Shown here piece after piece: positions 26,130-33,781 of a DNA stretch of 64,000 nucleotides; within the stretch, counting starts at the first letter, position 1, and each line of letters opens with the position of its first letter. Origin of the DNA: Elusimicrobia bacterium RIFOXYA2_FULL_39_19 (GTDB lineage Bacteria > Elusimicrobiota > Endomicrobiia > CG1-02-37-114 > XYA2-FULL-39-19); assembly GCA_001800285.1 (NCBI GenBank), contig MGVC01000078.1, forward strand, positions 25,633 to 89,632, read 5' to 3'. The position numbers and the translations under genes were made by a program. The notes below the pieces were generated by a model, which ran no database searches, was not told the DNA's origin, and saw nothing but the letters and a program-made list of their open reading frames with translations.

Positions 26130-29100
26130 TTATCTGGCCACCACTATAGTGCCGTTAAATACTTTTCCTTCGCCTTCCAACTGATAAATATAAGTTCCCG
26201 GTATCACTACACTGCCGATTGTATCTGTGCCATCCCAGTACATATAACCGCCGGGAGTATTTGAGTTATCGCTTGTTCTGTCAATTTCCTTTACCAGCTG
26301 GCCGTTCATATCAAATATTTTTATTCTGATTTCAGTGGTTTTTGGGTTATCAAATCTAAACAGCGCGCGGTCATTCTGGCCGTCATTGTTAGGCGTAATT
26401 ATTTTCGGCTTTACTTCATAGTAAGTAAATTCTGTGGCTTTTAACGCATATCTTATCTGGTACATACCAAGATATTTAACATCGGATTTTACGCCCTGGT
26501 TTACGGCATCTACCGCAGAAGACAGCTTGCTCCATTCTTTGCCGTTGAAATAGAACAGAGACAACCATTTTTCCGGTTCCTGAAGGACTTTGTTCATCTG
26601 CGCGCCTCTGGAAGCAATAGTCTGATTGTCATATTTTATGGAAACCTGAGCTTTGGGTTTTTCAAAGCTGAACCCTGCTGATAATTTCAGCTGGCCATCA
26701 ACTATTTTGTAAGGTTCAATTACAAAAGATCTGAAAATCGGGCCTTTTTCGCTTACCGCATCTCTTGTCCATTTTATAAATGTGTCTTTTACGGTATCTT
26801 TAACATCTTTACCCATTTTAACATAAGAATTGTCAGATATTACTGAATACAGATTTAAGTCCTGGGAATCATCAACCACCATAGAGTCATTATAGTTGCC
26901 GCAAATATCTACGGCTCTTATCTTATAATATTTTACTTCATCGGTAACAGTAAGGCTTACATAGGGCTGGGGCACATTCGGTTTTGTAGATACGGCAAGT
27001 GTCCAGTTTGCCATATCGGCTGAAGTAAGCACCTGGTATCTGTATATTTCAGATGACCTAAACGATGTTTGGTTAAGCGTCACAAGTGTTGTCTGGCTGG
27101 TGGTGTACTGCTGATACTGTACCGGCAGCCAGCTAACGGTAAAGGCATTTCCGTCTCTTGTGTTGGTTATGTTAAGCGGAGGGAGCGGCACAGTATCATC
27201 TTTAGGTATGTTAACAAAACCAACTTTTGTCATAGAAGAGAAATTGTTTGACCAGTCACTTAAGAAGAAACCAAAGTAGTATGAAGTATTGCCCACAAGT
27301 TCCTTAATAGTTAAAGAATCTGCGGTTAATTTCATTGGGGTTTTAAAGAAATAGGCCCCGTCAAAAGCATTTTCAGGAAGCCTGTCTGTTCTGTAGGTGA
27401 CATACATTTTATCAAGGTCTGAGCTGTCCGGATAGTTCCAAGACAGGTTAATTATACAACCTTCATTTATGTCTTCAGACCAGGTAGAAGTTACTGAAGT
27501 GCTGGATATTCCAGCTGGCGGCAATACATCTTTCCAGACATATATGGAAGTTGTGGCTATTGAGAAATTATTCACTTCATCAACGGTCATAATTTCAAAA
27601 TAATATGTATTTTGGGGCTGGAGCTGGTTAATCTGGTAACAGGTTGCAGAGGTAAGCAGTTCTACCGGCGATTGGTAAGGATACCCGCCGTTAGCAAGAT
27701 AGTTATCCGTACTGACGGTTACTACTGTTTTCACCCAGCCTCTGTTCTGGTACTGTGTTTTATCAAAATCAGGATGAGTCCAATTCAGGTTTACGTAAGA
27801 ACCAATGGCATCATTGGCTTCCGCAAGAGCCGTAAGGTTTGTTACCGCATCTGGCGCAGTAACGTCATAAGCCGTGTATACTGAAGCAACGGTTCCGGTT
27901 CCGGAATAGAGTACCGGGTCAGAAGTATCAAAAGTATACATTTTATAGTAATAAGTTGTTCTTGGTTCCAGTTTCAGATGCAAATAAGTTGTCCAATAAT
28001 GCGGTGTAAGTCCTGAAAGAGTAATACTCTGAGAATGTGACAAATCAGACGGATAAGTTTCCGTGCTATAGAGTATTTTCACACCGTCAAATCCCCTCAC
28101 ATCGCTAACCTGCGGGTTTCTCCAGGTAAGAGCTACATAAGTAGCAGAGCTTATATCCGTTGAAGCATAAGTATCAATCAGCAGGTTATTTATTTCATCC
28201 GGAGGATAATAATTGAACGCTCTTGAAGCGCCTGTATTTGACTGATAAGACCAGTTATTTCTGCCAAACCATTCGTCACTGGTCCAGCTCAGGAAATAGT
28301 AAGTAACACCCGTGTTCAGATTATTAATATATACAGTCTGGTTTTCTCCCGGATATACATTGGATGTAGAAATGATTATCTGCTGAGCATAATTCCAGTA
28401 AGCAAGAGGATCCTGTTTAAGCTGTTCGGCATCAATTAAAGGCGGAACAACTGTTGAATAAACTATTCTGTATTTTCCGTCAATTATTCTGTTTGATGTA
28501 TAGTCATTACCCATGGCAGTCCAGGTAAGTTTTATTGAACCCGGCACACCGTCTGTCGGCTGGGCCAGCAGGTCAGACAAAGGAGCCGGCGGCTGCGAAG
28601 ATGTAGAAGCATAAGTGCTTGATTGATAGGTTATGTATCTGGCTTTATCATCCAAAGCGCTGTGATTAAACACATTATCCAGAGACTGGATACCAAACCA
28701 GTAAAGCTGGGAAGGATTAAGACCTGTTAAAGTGTAAGACTGATAAGAATGCGGCAGTCCTGTTGCCGGAATACCCCAGATGGGGTCTTTTATGGGAGAC
28801 GTAATAGTTTTCACAGAAGCATGATTCCACCAGGCTGTAGTATCACTGCTTACATCATAAATGCTGAATGTTGCATATCTGATGATATATGAATAAACCG
28901 GCCTTTCATCAGGCATATCTACAGGAGCAGTCCATTCTAACCTAATCTTTCCGCCGCCTTCATCATTTAATCCGGTTACAAATTCAGGAGTTGAATTAAG
29001 GTCAGTTACCGGTGTAGGAGGAGTAGTATCAATAATGGCTCCGCCGACTCTCAACACAAGAAATGCCGTATCGCTTGCATACAATGCAGGCACATAACAC

Positions 29101-29168
29101 CCCTGTCCCAATAGGGCTACTATTAAGACAAGACGGCAGAGTTGGTTTAGAATCGACCTTTTATTCAT
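26130..29168 (-). CDS. Secreted fibronectin-III repeat protein with gliding-type C-terminal domain
   Basis: A 1012-residue protein with signal peptide (about 1-32). Seven or so FN3-like repeats follow, marked by VKLTW/RLEWTAP-type starts and LxPxTTYYFxI-type ends (e.g. LNPSQLYWFGIQSLD, LEPRTTYYYKMYTFD). A sandwich region lies at about 790-920, then a FlgD-like/gliding-motility C-terminal domain (IITPNNDGQNDRALFRF, GGYMYWDGTDTIGSVVIPGTYIYQLEG). The CTD is probably an export or anchoring signal. GAGG sits five bases before the ATG. The leader is a 500-nt stretch of hairpin repeats. A PorV-like gene follows downstream. Confidence 0.85.
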   Translation of the reverse strand: MNKRSILNQLCRLVLIVALLGQGCYVPALYASDTAFLVLRVGGAIIDTTPPTPVTDLNSTPEFVTGLNDEGGGKIRLEWTAPVDMPDERPVYSYIIRYATFSIYDVSSDTTAWWNHASVKTITSPIKDPIWGIPATGLPHSYQSYTLTGLNPSQLYWFGIQSLDNVFNHSALDDKARYITYQSSTYASTSSQPPAPLSDLLAQPTDGVPGSIKLTWTAMGNDYTSNRIIDGKYRIVYSTVVPPLIDAEQLKQDPLAYWNYAQQIIISTSNVYPGENQTVYINNLNTGVTYYFLSWTSDEWFGRNNWSYQSNTGASRAFNYYPPDEINNLLIDTYASTDISSATYVALTWRNPQVSDVRGFDGVKILYSTETYPSDLSHSQSITLSGLTPHYWTTYLHLKLEPRTTYYYKMYTFDTSDPVLYSGTGTVASVYTAYDVTAPDAVTNLTALAEANDAIGSYVNLNWTHPDFDKTQYQNRGWVKTVVTVSTDNYLANGGYPYQSPVELLTSATCYQINQLQPQNTYYFEIMTVDEVNNFSIATTSIYVWKDVLPPAGISSTSVTSTWSEDINEGCIINLSWNYPDSSDLDKMYVTYRTDRLPENAFDGAYFFKTPMKLTADSLTIKELVGNTSYYFGFFLSDWSNNFSSMTKVGFVNIPKDDTVPLPPLNITNTRDGNAFTVSWLPVQYQQYTTSQTTLVTLNQTSFRSSEIYRYQVLTSADMANWTLAVSTKPNVPQPYVSLTVTDEVKYYKIRAVDICGNYNDSMVVDDSQDLNLYSVISDNSYVKMGKDVKDTVKDTFIKWTRDAVSEKGPIFRSFVIEPYKIVDGQLKLSAGFSFEKPKAQVSIKYDNQTIASRGAQMNKVLQEPEKWLSLFYFNGKEWSKLSSAVDAVNQGVKSDVKYLGMYQIRYALKATEFTYYEVKPKIITPNNDGQNDRALFRFDNPKTTEIRIKIFDMNGQLVKEIDRTSDNSNTPGGYMYWDGTDTIGSVVIPGTYIYQLEGEGKVFNGTIVVAR

Positions 29169-29222
29169 ATATTCCTCAAGGCGCCCGTTTCAGACAGCAC
29201 ACCGGCGCTTATTGTTTCAATA

Positions 29223-29657
29223 GGCAGGTAAGAGATACCAGCTACCCCCGTAGAGGTAAACTCTGTACCTGCCAAAATAATTCCGTTTAGAGATAAAGAC
29301 AGGGGCGCAGCAAATCCTAAGAACTTTACCCCCGTAAAGGTAGAACTTCTGCGCCCCTTGTTTATGATTGCAGGCGGATAAGAACCATCTGCTACCCCCG
29401 TAGAGATAGACTCTGTATCCGCCGTATTTATAATTGCAGGCAGGTAAGAGATACCAGCTACCCCCGTAGAGGTAAACTCTGTACCTGCCAAAATGATTCC
29501 GTTTAGAGATAAAAACAGGGGCGCAGCAAATCCTAAGAACTTTACCCCCGTAAAGGTAGAACTTCTGCGCCCCTTGTTTATGATTACAAAAGAAAAAGGC
29601 CAATTAGCTGAAGTGTCTGACTTTACCCCCGTAAAGGTAGAACTTCTGTAATTAGCC
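29223..29657 (-). ncRNA. Cluster of six structured hairpins with ACGGGGGTA loop in the FN3-gene leader
   Basis: Six hairpins read on the minus strand: 29223-29273, 29301-29358, 29373-29423, 29439-29489, 29517-29574 and 29598-29657. Each has an outer stem (GGCAGGTA/TACCTGCC, AGGGGCGCAG/CTGCGCCCCT, GGCGGATA/TATCCGCC, or GGCTAATTA with TAATTGGCC). Most have a middle AGAG/CTCT-like stem. All have an inner CTAC or CTTTAC stem around a GGGG loop. Stem sequences differ while pairing is kept, which indicates selection for structure. A 148-bp stretch (29223-29370) repeats at 29439-29586 with two differences. It is probably a cis-acting RNA of the downstream gene; the class was not recognised. Repeat DNA is the alternative. 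Confidence 0.55.
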
Positions 29658-29676
29658 TTATTTATTGCTATATAAT

Positions 29677-29706
29677 AAAAAAACCCTGAAAACGGTGTTT
29701 CCAGGG
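29677..29706 (-). terminator. Rho-independent terminator
   Basis: Minus strand CCCTGGAAAC, loop ACC, GTTTTCAGGG pairs over 10 positions (one G-U) and is followed by seven T. It lies about 25 bases after a possible promoter and ahead of the hairpin cluster. It could end the transcript from the gene at 30117-30776 or act as an attenuator. Confidence 0.8.
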
Positions 29707-29738
29707 TGCTAAATATGCTGTTATTATCCCTAATTATT

Positions 29739-29767
29739 ATAATAATAGGGCTAATATAAAATAACAA
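29739..29767 (-). promoter_or_regulatory. Possible promoter ahead of terminator and hairpin cluster
   Basis: Minus strand TTGTTA and TATTAT are 17 bases apart. The -10 box is inside a short AT-rich inverted repeat (CCCTATTATT with AATAATTAGGG). Moderately weak match. Confidence 0.35.
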
Positions 29768-29805
29768 ACCAACCTGTTGCTGCTTACATATAATATAAGC
29801 TGGCA

Positions 29806-29845
29806 CAGAAGTCTACCTCTACGGGGGATTTTGGTAACTTTTTTA
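29806..29845 (+). repeat. Divergent ACGGGGGA-loop hairpin copy in opposite orientation
   Basis: On the plus strand AGAAGTCTACCTCTACGGGG resembles the core of the repeat family. AGAAGT and TACC can pair with the following GGTA and ACTTTT, and a T-run follows. No plus-strand gene lies upstream, so a terminator role is doubtful. Confidence 0.35.
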
Positions 29846-30116
29846 CTAATCTATGGAGCCCCACACTTTCTGTGGGGTACCATCGACCAGCAGTTTTGCT
29901 ATTGGCCAATGCATTACTCTTGCTTACTCAGACTTGTGAACCTGGAACAAGGCCCCTGCATGCAATTCCCGGGAGAGACATTCTTCCTGGTTCACAAGCA
30001 GCCGCTCTTACACTTCAGAGGACTGTGGAACCCAGATTTTGACAGACTGCAAAAATGAAAGATCATTTACGGCTATCAAGTGAAGCCCGATACCATTCTC
30101 CGGGCCCACTCAATTT
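29846..30116 (-). other. GC-elevated structured intergenic region, possible ncRNA
   Basis: This stretch has no credible gene and visibly higher GC than its surroundings. On the minus strand it contains GAGTGGGCCCG/CGGGCTTCACT directly after the stop at 30117, CTTGTGAACC/GGTTCACAAG enclosing about 45 bases, and CCCCACA-GAAA-GTGTGGGG with a GNRA tetraloop. No known RNA family was recognised. Confidence 0.35.
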
Positions 30117-30776
30117 TTACAGACCTTCTGCTGCTGTTACTCTTACTGCAATTCTGCGGTATCTCTGATCAGTTACGGCTGATGGTGTACCTACTCTGAA
30201 ATACAGATTTCTTACCGACGTTGGCGATACCATGTTGTAATTGTTACCGCTTACTATTGCTGTTGCATACTGGCTACCGCCTGTTACTGGGCCGTATGTT
30301 AGAGCTGCGGTTTCAAAGTATCTGCCAGTACCATCTAAAATGTCACCATCAGCAAAATCTGCTTCTGCTGCTTGAGCACTTGCAAACACTGCTGTAAGTG
30401 CAACTTTATTGTCACCCCAGTCATCTTTTGTAGCACCATAGGTCCATGCAGGATACACACCGTCGGTTGCGGCCCAGTCACCTACTGTAGCAGACTGTTC
30501 CTGACCTGTAACCTGAAGCGTCCAGTTTGTAATTATACCCGTTCCATTGTTTGTTACTGCAATGGCAGAAGATATAACCACTGTTGCAACACCGGCTTCA
30601 ATGGTAATTTCATCACTGGTATCGTTTACTATGCCATCAATATCACCAACCTTAACTGACATGGTACCTGAACATTTAACAACTACGTAACCGGTATCAT
30701 TACTTGCGGCAAATATTGGCGCCATTACTCCAGCTACTAAACCAAGAACCAAAACTAAACCTAACAGTTTTCTCAT
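30117..30776 (-). CDS. Secreted Gly/Ala/Thr-rich protein, probably abundant, function unknown
   Basis: A 219-residue protein from the ATG at 30776, preceded by GGGGGTG six bases away, with a textbook signal peptide (MRKLLGLVLVLGLVAGVMAP, cut after IFAA). The mature part is small, strand-rich and acidic, with alternating Val/Ile/Thr (VATVVISSAIAV) and no Cys pair or catalytic motif. An in-frame ATG at 30833, itself behind a perfect AGGAGG, would add 19 residues before the signal peptide. The strong promoter and two good ribosome-binding sites suggest high expression, as for a surface-layer or fibre subunit; this is inference. It lies between the secreted protein gene at 31001 and the hairpin region. 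Confidence 0.78.
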   Translation of the reverse strand: MRKLLGLVLVLGLVAGVMAPIFAASNDTGYVVVKCSGTMSVKVGDIDGIVNDTSDEITIEAGVATVVISSAIAVTNNGTGIITNWTLQVTGQEQSATVGDWAATDGVYPAWTYGATKDDWGDNKVALTAVFASAQAAEADFADGDILDGTGRYFETAALTYGPVTGGSQYATAIVSGNNYNMVSPTSVRNLYFRVGTPSAVTDQRYRRIAVRVTAAEGL

Positions 30777-30887
30777 ACGATTCACCCCCTCTTTATTAAA
30801 TTTTTTACTTAAATTTCCTTTTAATCCGTCCATCTTAATCCTCCTAACAATCCTGAAGTTAAAGTGTGCTTCTTGCTTTCCAATATG

Positions 30888-30916
30888 ATTATAGTACGTT
30901 TGTTTAGAAAAGTCAA
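30888..30916 (-). promoter_or_regulatory. Strong sigma70 promoter for the secreted protein at 30117-30776
   Basis: Minus strand TTGACT (30916-30911) and TATAAT (30893-30888) are spaced by 17 bases. The upstream side is A/T-tract rich, UP-element-like. Confidence 0.8.
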
Positions 30917-31000
30917 GGGTTTTTTTTAATTTGTTTGAAATGTGAGAAAAGTCACGGGTTTTGGTAGTTGGTTATGGCTGGTTATTCAAACAGGCAAATA

Positions 31001-31915
31001 CTACTTTACAGGTTCAACATATATCCTGGTATAGTACCTTACGTTTCTGATTTCTGAATTTACATCTACAGATACTATAAAATACCATTTTTCCCCTTTC
31101 TTGTCTTCCGGTATGTTAATAAATACGGGTATTTCCTTGATTGAGTTCTTATTAATTATTATATCACTCTTTGAAAAAGTGAGCCATTCCGGGTTTTCAG
31201 CTTCTTTATAACCCGCCGGGGCAAAAAATCCGTCTTTCACAACATTTAATGATTTTAATGTTATTTTTAATTTTCTATCTGATGAATTTACTATTTTAAT
31301 AGTTTCATTATATTTTGATTTAATATTAACTTTTTTGCCAAGAGGAAAGTCCATTAAAAACATTCTTTCCGGTGTTACCAGCACAGACACAACACCGCCA
31401 AGCTGCTGTTTTCTGATATTCATTATCTCCTGCGCACTTGGTGGTTTCGCAGCTATTTCAAGGTCAAGTTTACATTTTAATCCCACCCCGAACGCTATGC
31501 CCGGGCCGCTTTCTTTAGGCACACCTGAGTATGGGTATATAAGAATCCTGTATTTCTTTCCCATCAGTTTTTCATCATTTGGGATAGTGATAAGTGCGTC
31601 CGTCTCTGCAGTTTGCCCTGGATCCAGAGAGAAATTATCTTTTTGAATACTAACCCACTTCAGGTCAGGGATAGGTTCAAACCCGTCAGCAGAAGTGGTA
31701 GTAGGTGCCTGTAATTCCAGCTTAATATCTGCCATAGACTGGCCGTTGTAAGTAACATTAAACGGAAAGCCTAAACACTGCTGAAGGCTGTAGGTCTGGC
31801 CTATTTTAAGATTTCCCAGATACATAGCTCCACACGGGGTAGATAATCCGGCTGAAAATGCAGGGTTATACAACCCGGAGGTAAGTAGTACCGAAATAAT
31901 GAGTTTTTTTATCAT
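31001..31915 (-). CDS. Secreted protein with Ig-like domains, function unknown
   Basis: A 304-residue protein with signal peptide (about 1-21, ending AFSA). Two beta-sandwich-like halves each contain a patterned ending typical of adhesion or chaperone-like Ig domains: LDPGQTAETDALITIP (about 97-112) and INKNSIKEIPVFINIPED (near 260-278). Two Cys in the first half (CGAMYLG, QQCLG) could pair. The start overlaps the stop of the MerR-receiver gene by four bases (ATGA), so this secreted protein is translationally coupled to a regulator. I recognise no family with confidence. Confidence 0.75.
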   Translation of the reverse strand: MIKKLIISVLLTSGLYNPAFSAGLSTPCGAMYLGNLKIGQTYSLQQCLGFPFNVTYNGQSMADIKLELQAPTTTSADGFEPIPDLKWVSIQKDNFSLDPGQTAETDALITIPNDEKLMGKKYRILIYPYSGVPKESGPGIAFGVGLKCKLDLEIAAKPPSAQEIMNIRKQQLGGVVSVLVTPERMFLMDFPLGKKVNIKSKYNETIKIVNSSDRKLKITLKSLNVVKDGFFAPAGYKEAENPEWLTFSKSDIIINKNSIKEIPVFINIPEDKKGEKWYFIVSVDVNSEIRNVRYYTRIYVEPVK

Positions 31916-32520
31916 TTCTTTTCAATCCCCAGCAGGCCGTTTACTTTTTCTACCAGAACATGGATATCCATAGGTTTTGCCAAATAGTCATTTGCGCCTG
32001 CTTCCATGATTTTCTGCTTGTTTTCTATAGAATCATAACCCGTCATAGCAAGAATTTTGGTGTTTTTCATATAGGGCAGGTTATGAATTTGTTTGCAGAT
32101 TTCAAACCCATTAACCCCGGGAAGCATGATGTCAAGAACTATCAAGTCAGGCAGATGTTCCGTAATAAGCCTGCCGGCGCTAAACCCGTCATAAGCGGTC
32201 CAAACCTCTGCATCTACTTTTTCTTTAATGACCTGCTCTACCAGCTGGGCTACTTCGGGCTCATCATCTATAACAATTACTTTTTTTCTTTGCAGGGTTT
32301 TTACCAGTTCCTGCTTTATGGCATCAATGGAAAGACCTTTTTTGCTTAAAAATCCTATATGGTTTAACTTCTTAAGGGTTATGTCTTCATCATATAACCG
32401 GTGGCCGCCGGTAGTCTGGGTAGCTACCTGCAGCAACCCCATATCTGTGTAATATCTGATTTTTGAGGGTAGTACCCCCGCTTTTTTTGCTATTTCTGAA
32501 ATCCTTAGATGCTCACCCAT
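31912..32520 (-). CDS. MerR-type DNA-binding domain fused to response-regulator receiver
   Basis: A 202-residue protein. Residues 1-75 are a MerR winged helix-turn-helix (LRISEIAKKAGVLPSKIRYY, TGGHRLYDE). Residues 80-200 are a receiver domain with IDDEPE, phospho-acceptor Asp in IVLDIMLPGVNG, Thr in LAMTGYD and Lys in LAKPMD. The usual order in response regulators is receiver first, and MerR proteins normally carry ligand-binding C-termini, so this N-terminal MerR plus C-terminal receiver is unusual. It probably controls its own operon with the secreted protein at 31001. No partner kinase is adjacent. Confidence 0.9.
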   Translation of the reverse strand: MGEHLRISEIAKKAGVLPSKIRYYTDMGLLQVATQTTGGHRLYDEDITLKKLNHIGFLSKKGLSIDAIKQELVKTLQRKKVIVIDDEPEVAQLVEQVIKEKVDAEVWTAYDGFSAGRLITEHLPDLIVLDIMLPGVNGFEICKQIHNLPYMKNTKILAMTGYDSIENKQKIMEAGANDYLAKPMDIHVLVEKVNGLLGIEKK

Positions 32521-32596
32521 GGTTTAATCCTTCCGTTTGGCTGCTTTTTATTACAATTATTAGTAATTAAACATCTTACTTGTATTTATTAATATA

Positions 32597-32625
32597 ATTT
32601 TAGTCTATTTTATATTTTAAGTCAA
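32597..32625 (-). promoter_or_regulatory. Sigma70 promoter for the MerR-receiver operon
   Basis: Minus strand TTGACT (32625-32620), 17-base spacer, TAAAAT (32602-32597), about 75 bases before the start at 32520. Confidence 0.65.
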
Positions 32626-32684
32626 GGGAAATTATAATGACTTGGTGATAAATTAATACTTAATAAACAGCTGATTGAAACATA

Positions 32685-33770
32685 CTATTTCAGAAGTTTA
32701 TAAAGGGCGGTGGCAGGTGTGGACGCTTTAAATTTCAAAGCCTCCCTGTATTCTACAGACGTTTTGGTGCTGCCGTCAGGTAAAATGGAGGTTTTGTTTT
32801 TCCCTTTGGCAGACCGGGCAAGTTTGGTGCGGTCTACTATTTGTTTTCTTACGCCAATTGTTGTAGTTTCTTTAAAAAGCAGATCAAGCACTTTTGATTC
32901 ATCAGCTATTTCACATAGAACAGAAAGTTTTACAGCGGGACGGCCTTTTTTCATAATGATATTTGTCAGCCATACATCCAAAGCGCCTGCTTCAAACAAT
33001 TTTTCTGAAACGTACGGATAAACGCGCGGGTCTAAATCATCAATATTGGTTTCTATCAGCATTACACTGTCCTGCTGATAATTATCTTTCATTTCACCAA
33101 TTTGCAGGGTGAGTTTGTTGGATAGTTTTGGCACGTCAAAAGTACCGGCACCGAAACCGTATTGTTTGATTTCAAATACCGGCCGTAAACTCTGAGGCTG
33201 CATGATAGTAGAAACCAGCGCTATGCCCGTTGGCGTTGCTAACTCGTATTCAACGGTTGTGCTATAAATAGATATATTATTTTTACTGAGCATTTCAATG
33301 GTAGCCGGTTCCGGCCTGCCCACGTTTATATCTGAAACAAATATTTTTTCTATACCCAGCATGAAAAACCCTGATATAGCACCCGAAATATCTATAATGG
33401 TATCAATAGAACTTAACTCATGAAAATGAGTCTGGCCTCTGGGTATGCCGTGAATTTTTGATTCAGCTGTTATCAGCAAATCCAGAGTTCTAATTGCATC
33501 TGCTTTTATTTTTTCCGGAAGGGTGCTTTTTTTCAGGACTTTCAGCATATCAAATGGCGAATGAAAATGAAAATCACTGTCTACTACCGTATTTATTGCG
33601 TCCGTATGGCCTTTTTGCACTCTTTTTATTTTAAATTTCCAGTTTTTTAGTTTTAGATGTTTTTTTAGATAGTTTTCAAGCTGGGCGCTTTTCAGTCCGC
33701 AGTCAAAAATGGAAGAAAGAATCATGTCACCAGCTATGCCTGATGAACAATTAAAATATGCAATTTTCAT
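32685..33770 (-). CDS. larC: Nickel-pincer cofactor biosynthesis protein LarC
   Basis: A 361-residue uninterrupted LarC (DUF111 family), without the frameshift seen in some lactobacilli. The N-terminal part has FNCSSGIAGDMILSS and the FHELSSIDTIIDI stretch with conserved His/Glu. The C-terminal part has ETNIDDLDPRVYPYV and a KKGRPAVKLSVL segment. It inserts nickel into the pyridinium dithio-mononucleotide cofactor of lactate racemase-type enzymes. It follows larB by 11 bases. LarA and LarE are not in the window. Confidence 0.93.
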   Translation of the reverse strand: MKIAYFNCSSGIAGDMILSSIFDCGLKSAQLENYLKKHLKLKNWKFKIKRVQKGHTDAINTVVDSDFHFHSPFDMLKVLKKSTLPEKIKADAIRTLDLLITAESKIHGIPRGQTHFHELSSIDTIIDISGAISGFFMLGIEKIFVSDINVGRPEPATIEMLSKNNISIYSTTVEYELATPTGIALVSTIMQPQSLRPVFEIKQYGFGAGTFDVPKLSNKLTLQIGEMKDNYQQDSVMLIETNIDDLDPRVYPYVSEKLFEAGALDVWLTNIIMKKGRPAVKLSVLCEIADESKVLDLLFKETTTIGVRKQIVDRTKLARSAKGKNKTSILPDGSTKTSVEYREALKFKASTPATALYKLLK

Positions 33771-33781
33771 GAATTAGAACC

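Noticed and set aside
29223..29657. CRISPR array
   Set aside because: The repeats are palindromic hairpins of unequal length with non-unique spacers, two of which are duplicates; no cas genes are nearby.
29223..29657. Integron attC sites
   Set aside because: Core GTTRRRY/RYYYAAC boxes are missing from the stems, and no cassettes or integrase are present.
29165..29806. Long minus-strand open frames with repeated LYGG-containing peptides over the leader region
   Set aside because: The translation only reflects hairpin repeats. Symmetric stems, the terminator within the frame and overlap with the true start at 29168 argue against a protein.
29777..30058. Plus-strand 93-codon open frame
   Set aside because: No ribosome-binding site, Trp/Cys/His-rich unlikely composition, and it lies over long inverted repeats better explained as structured RNA or repeat DNA.
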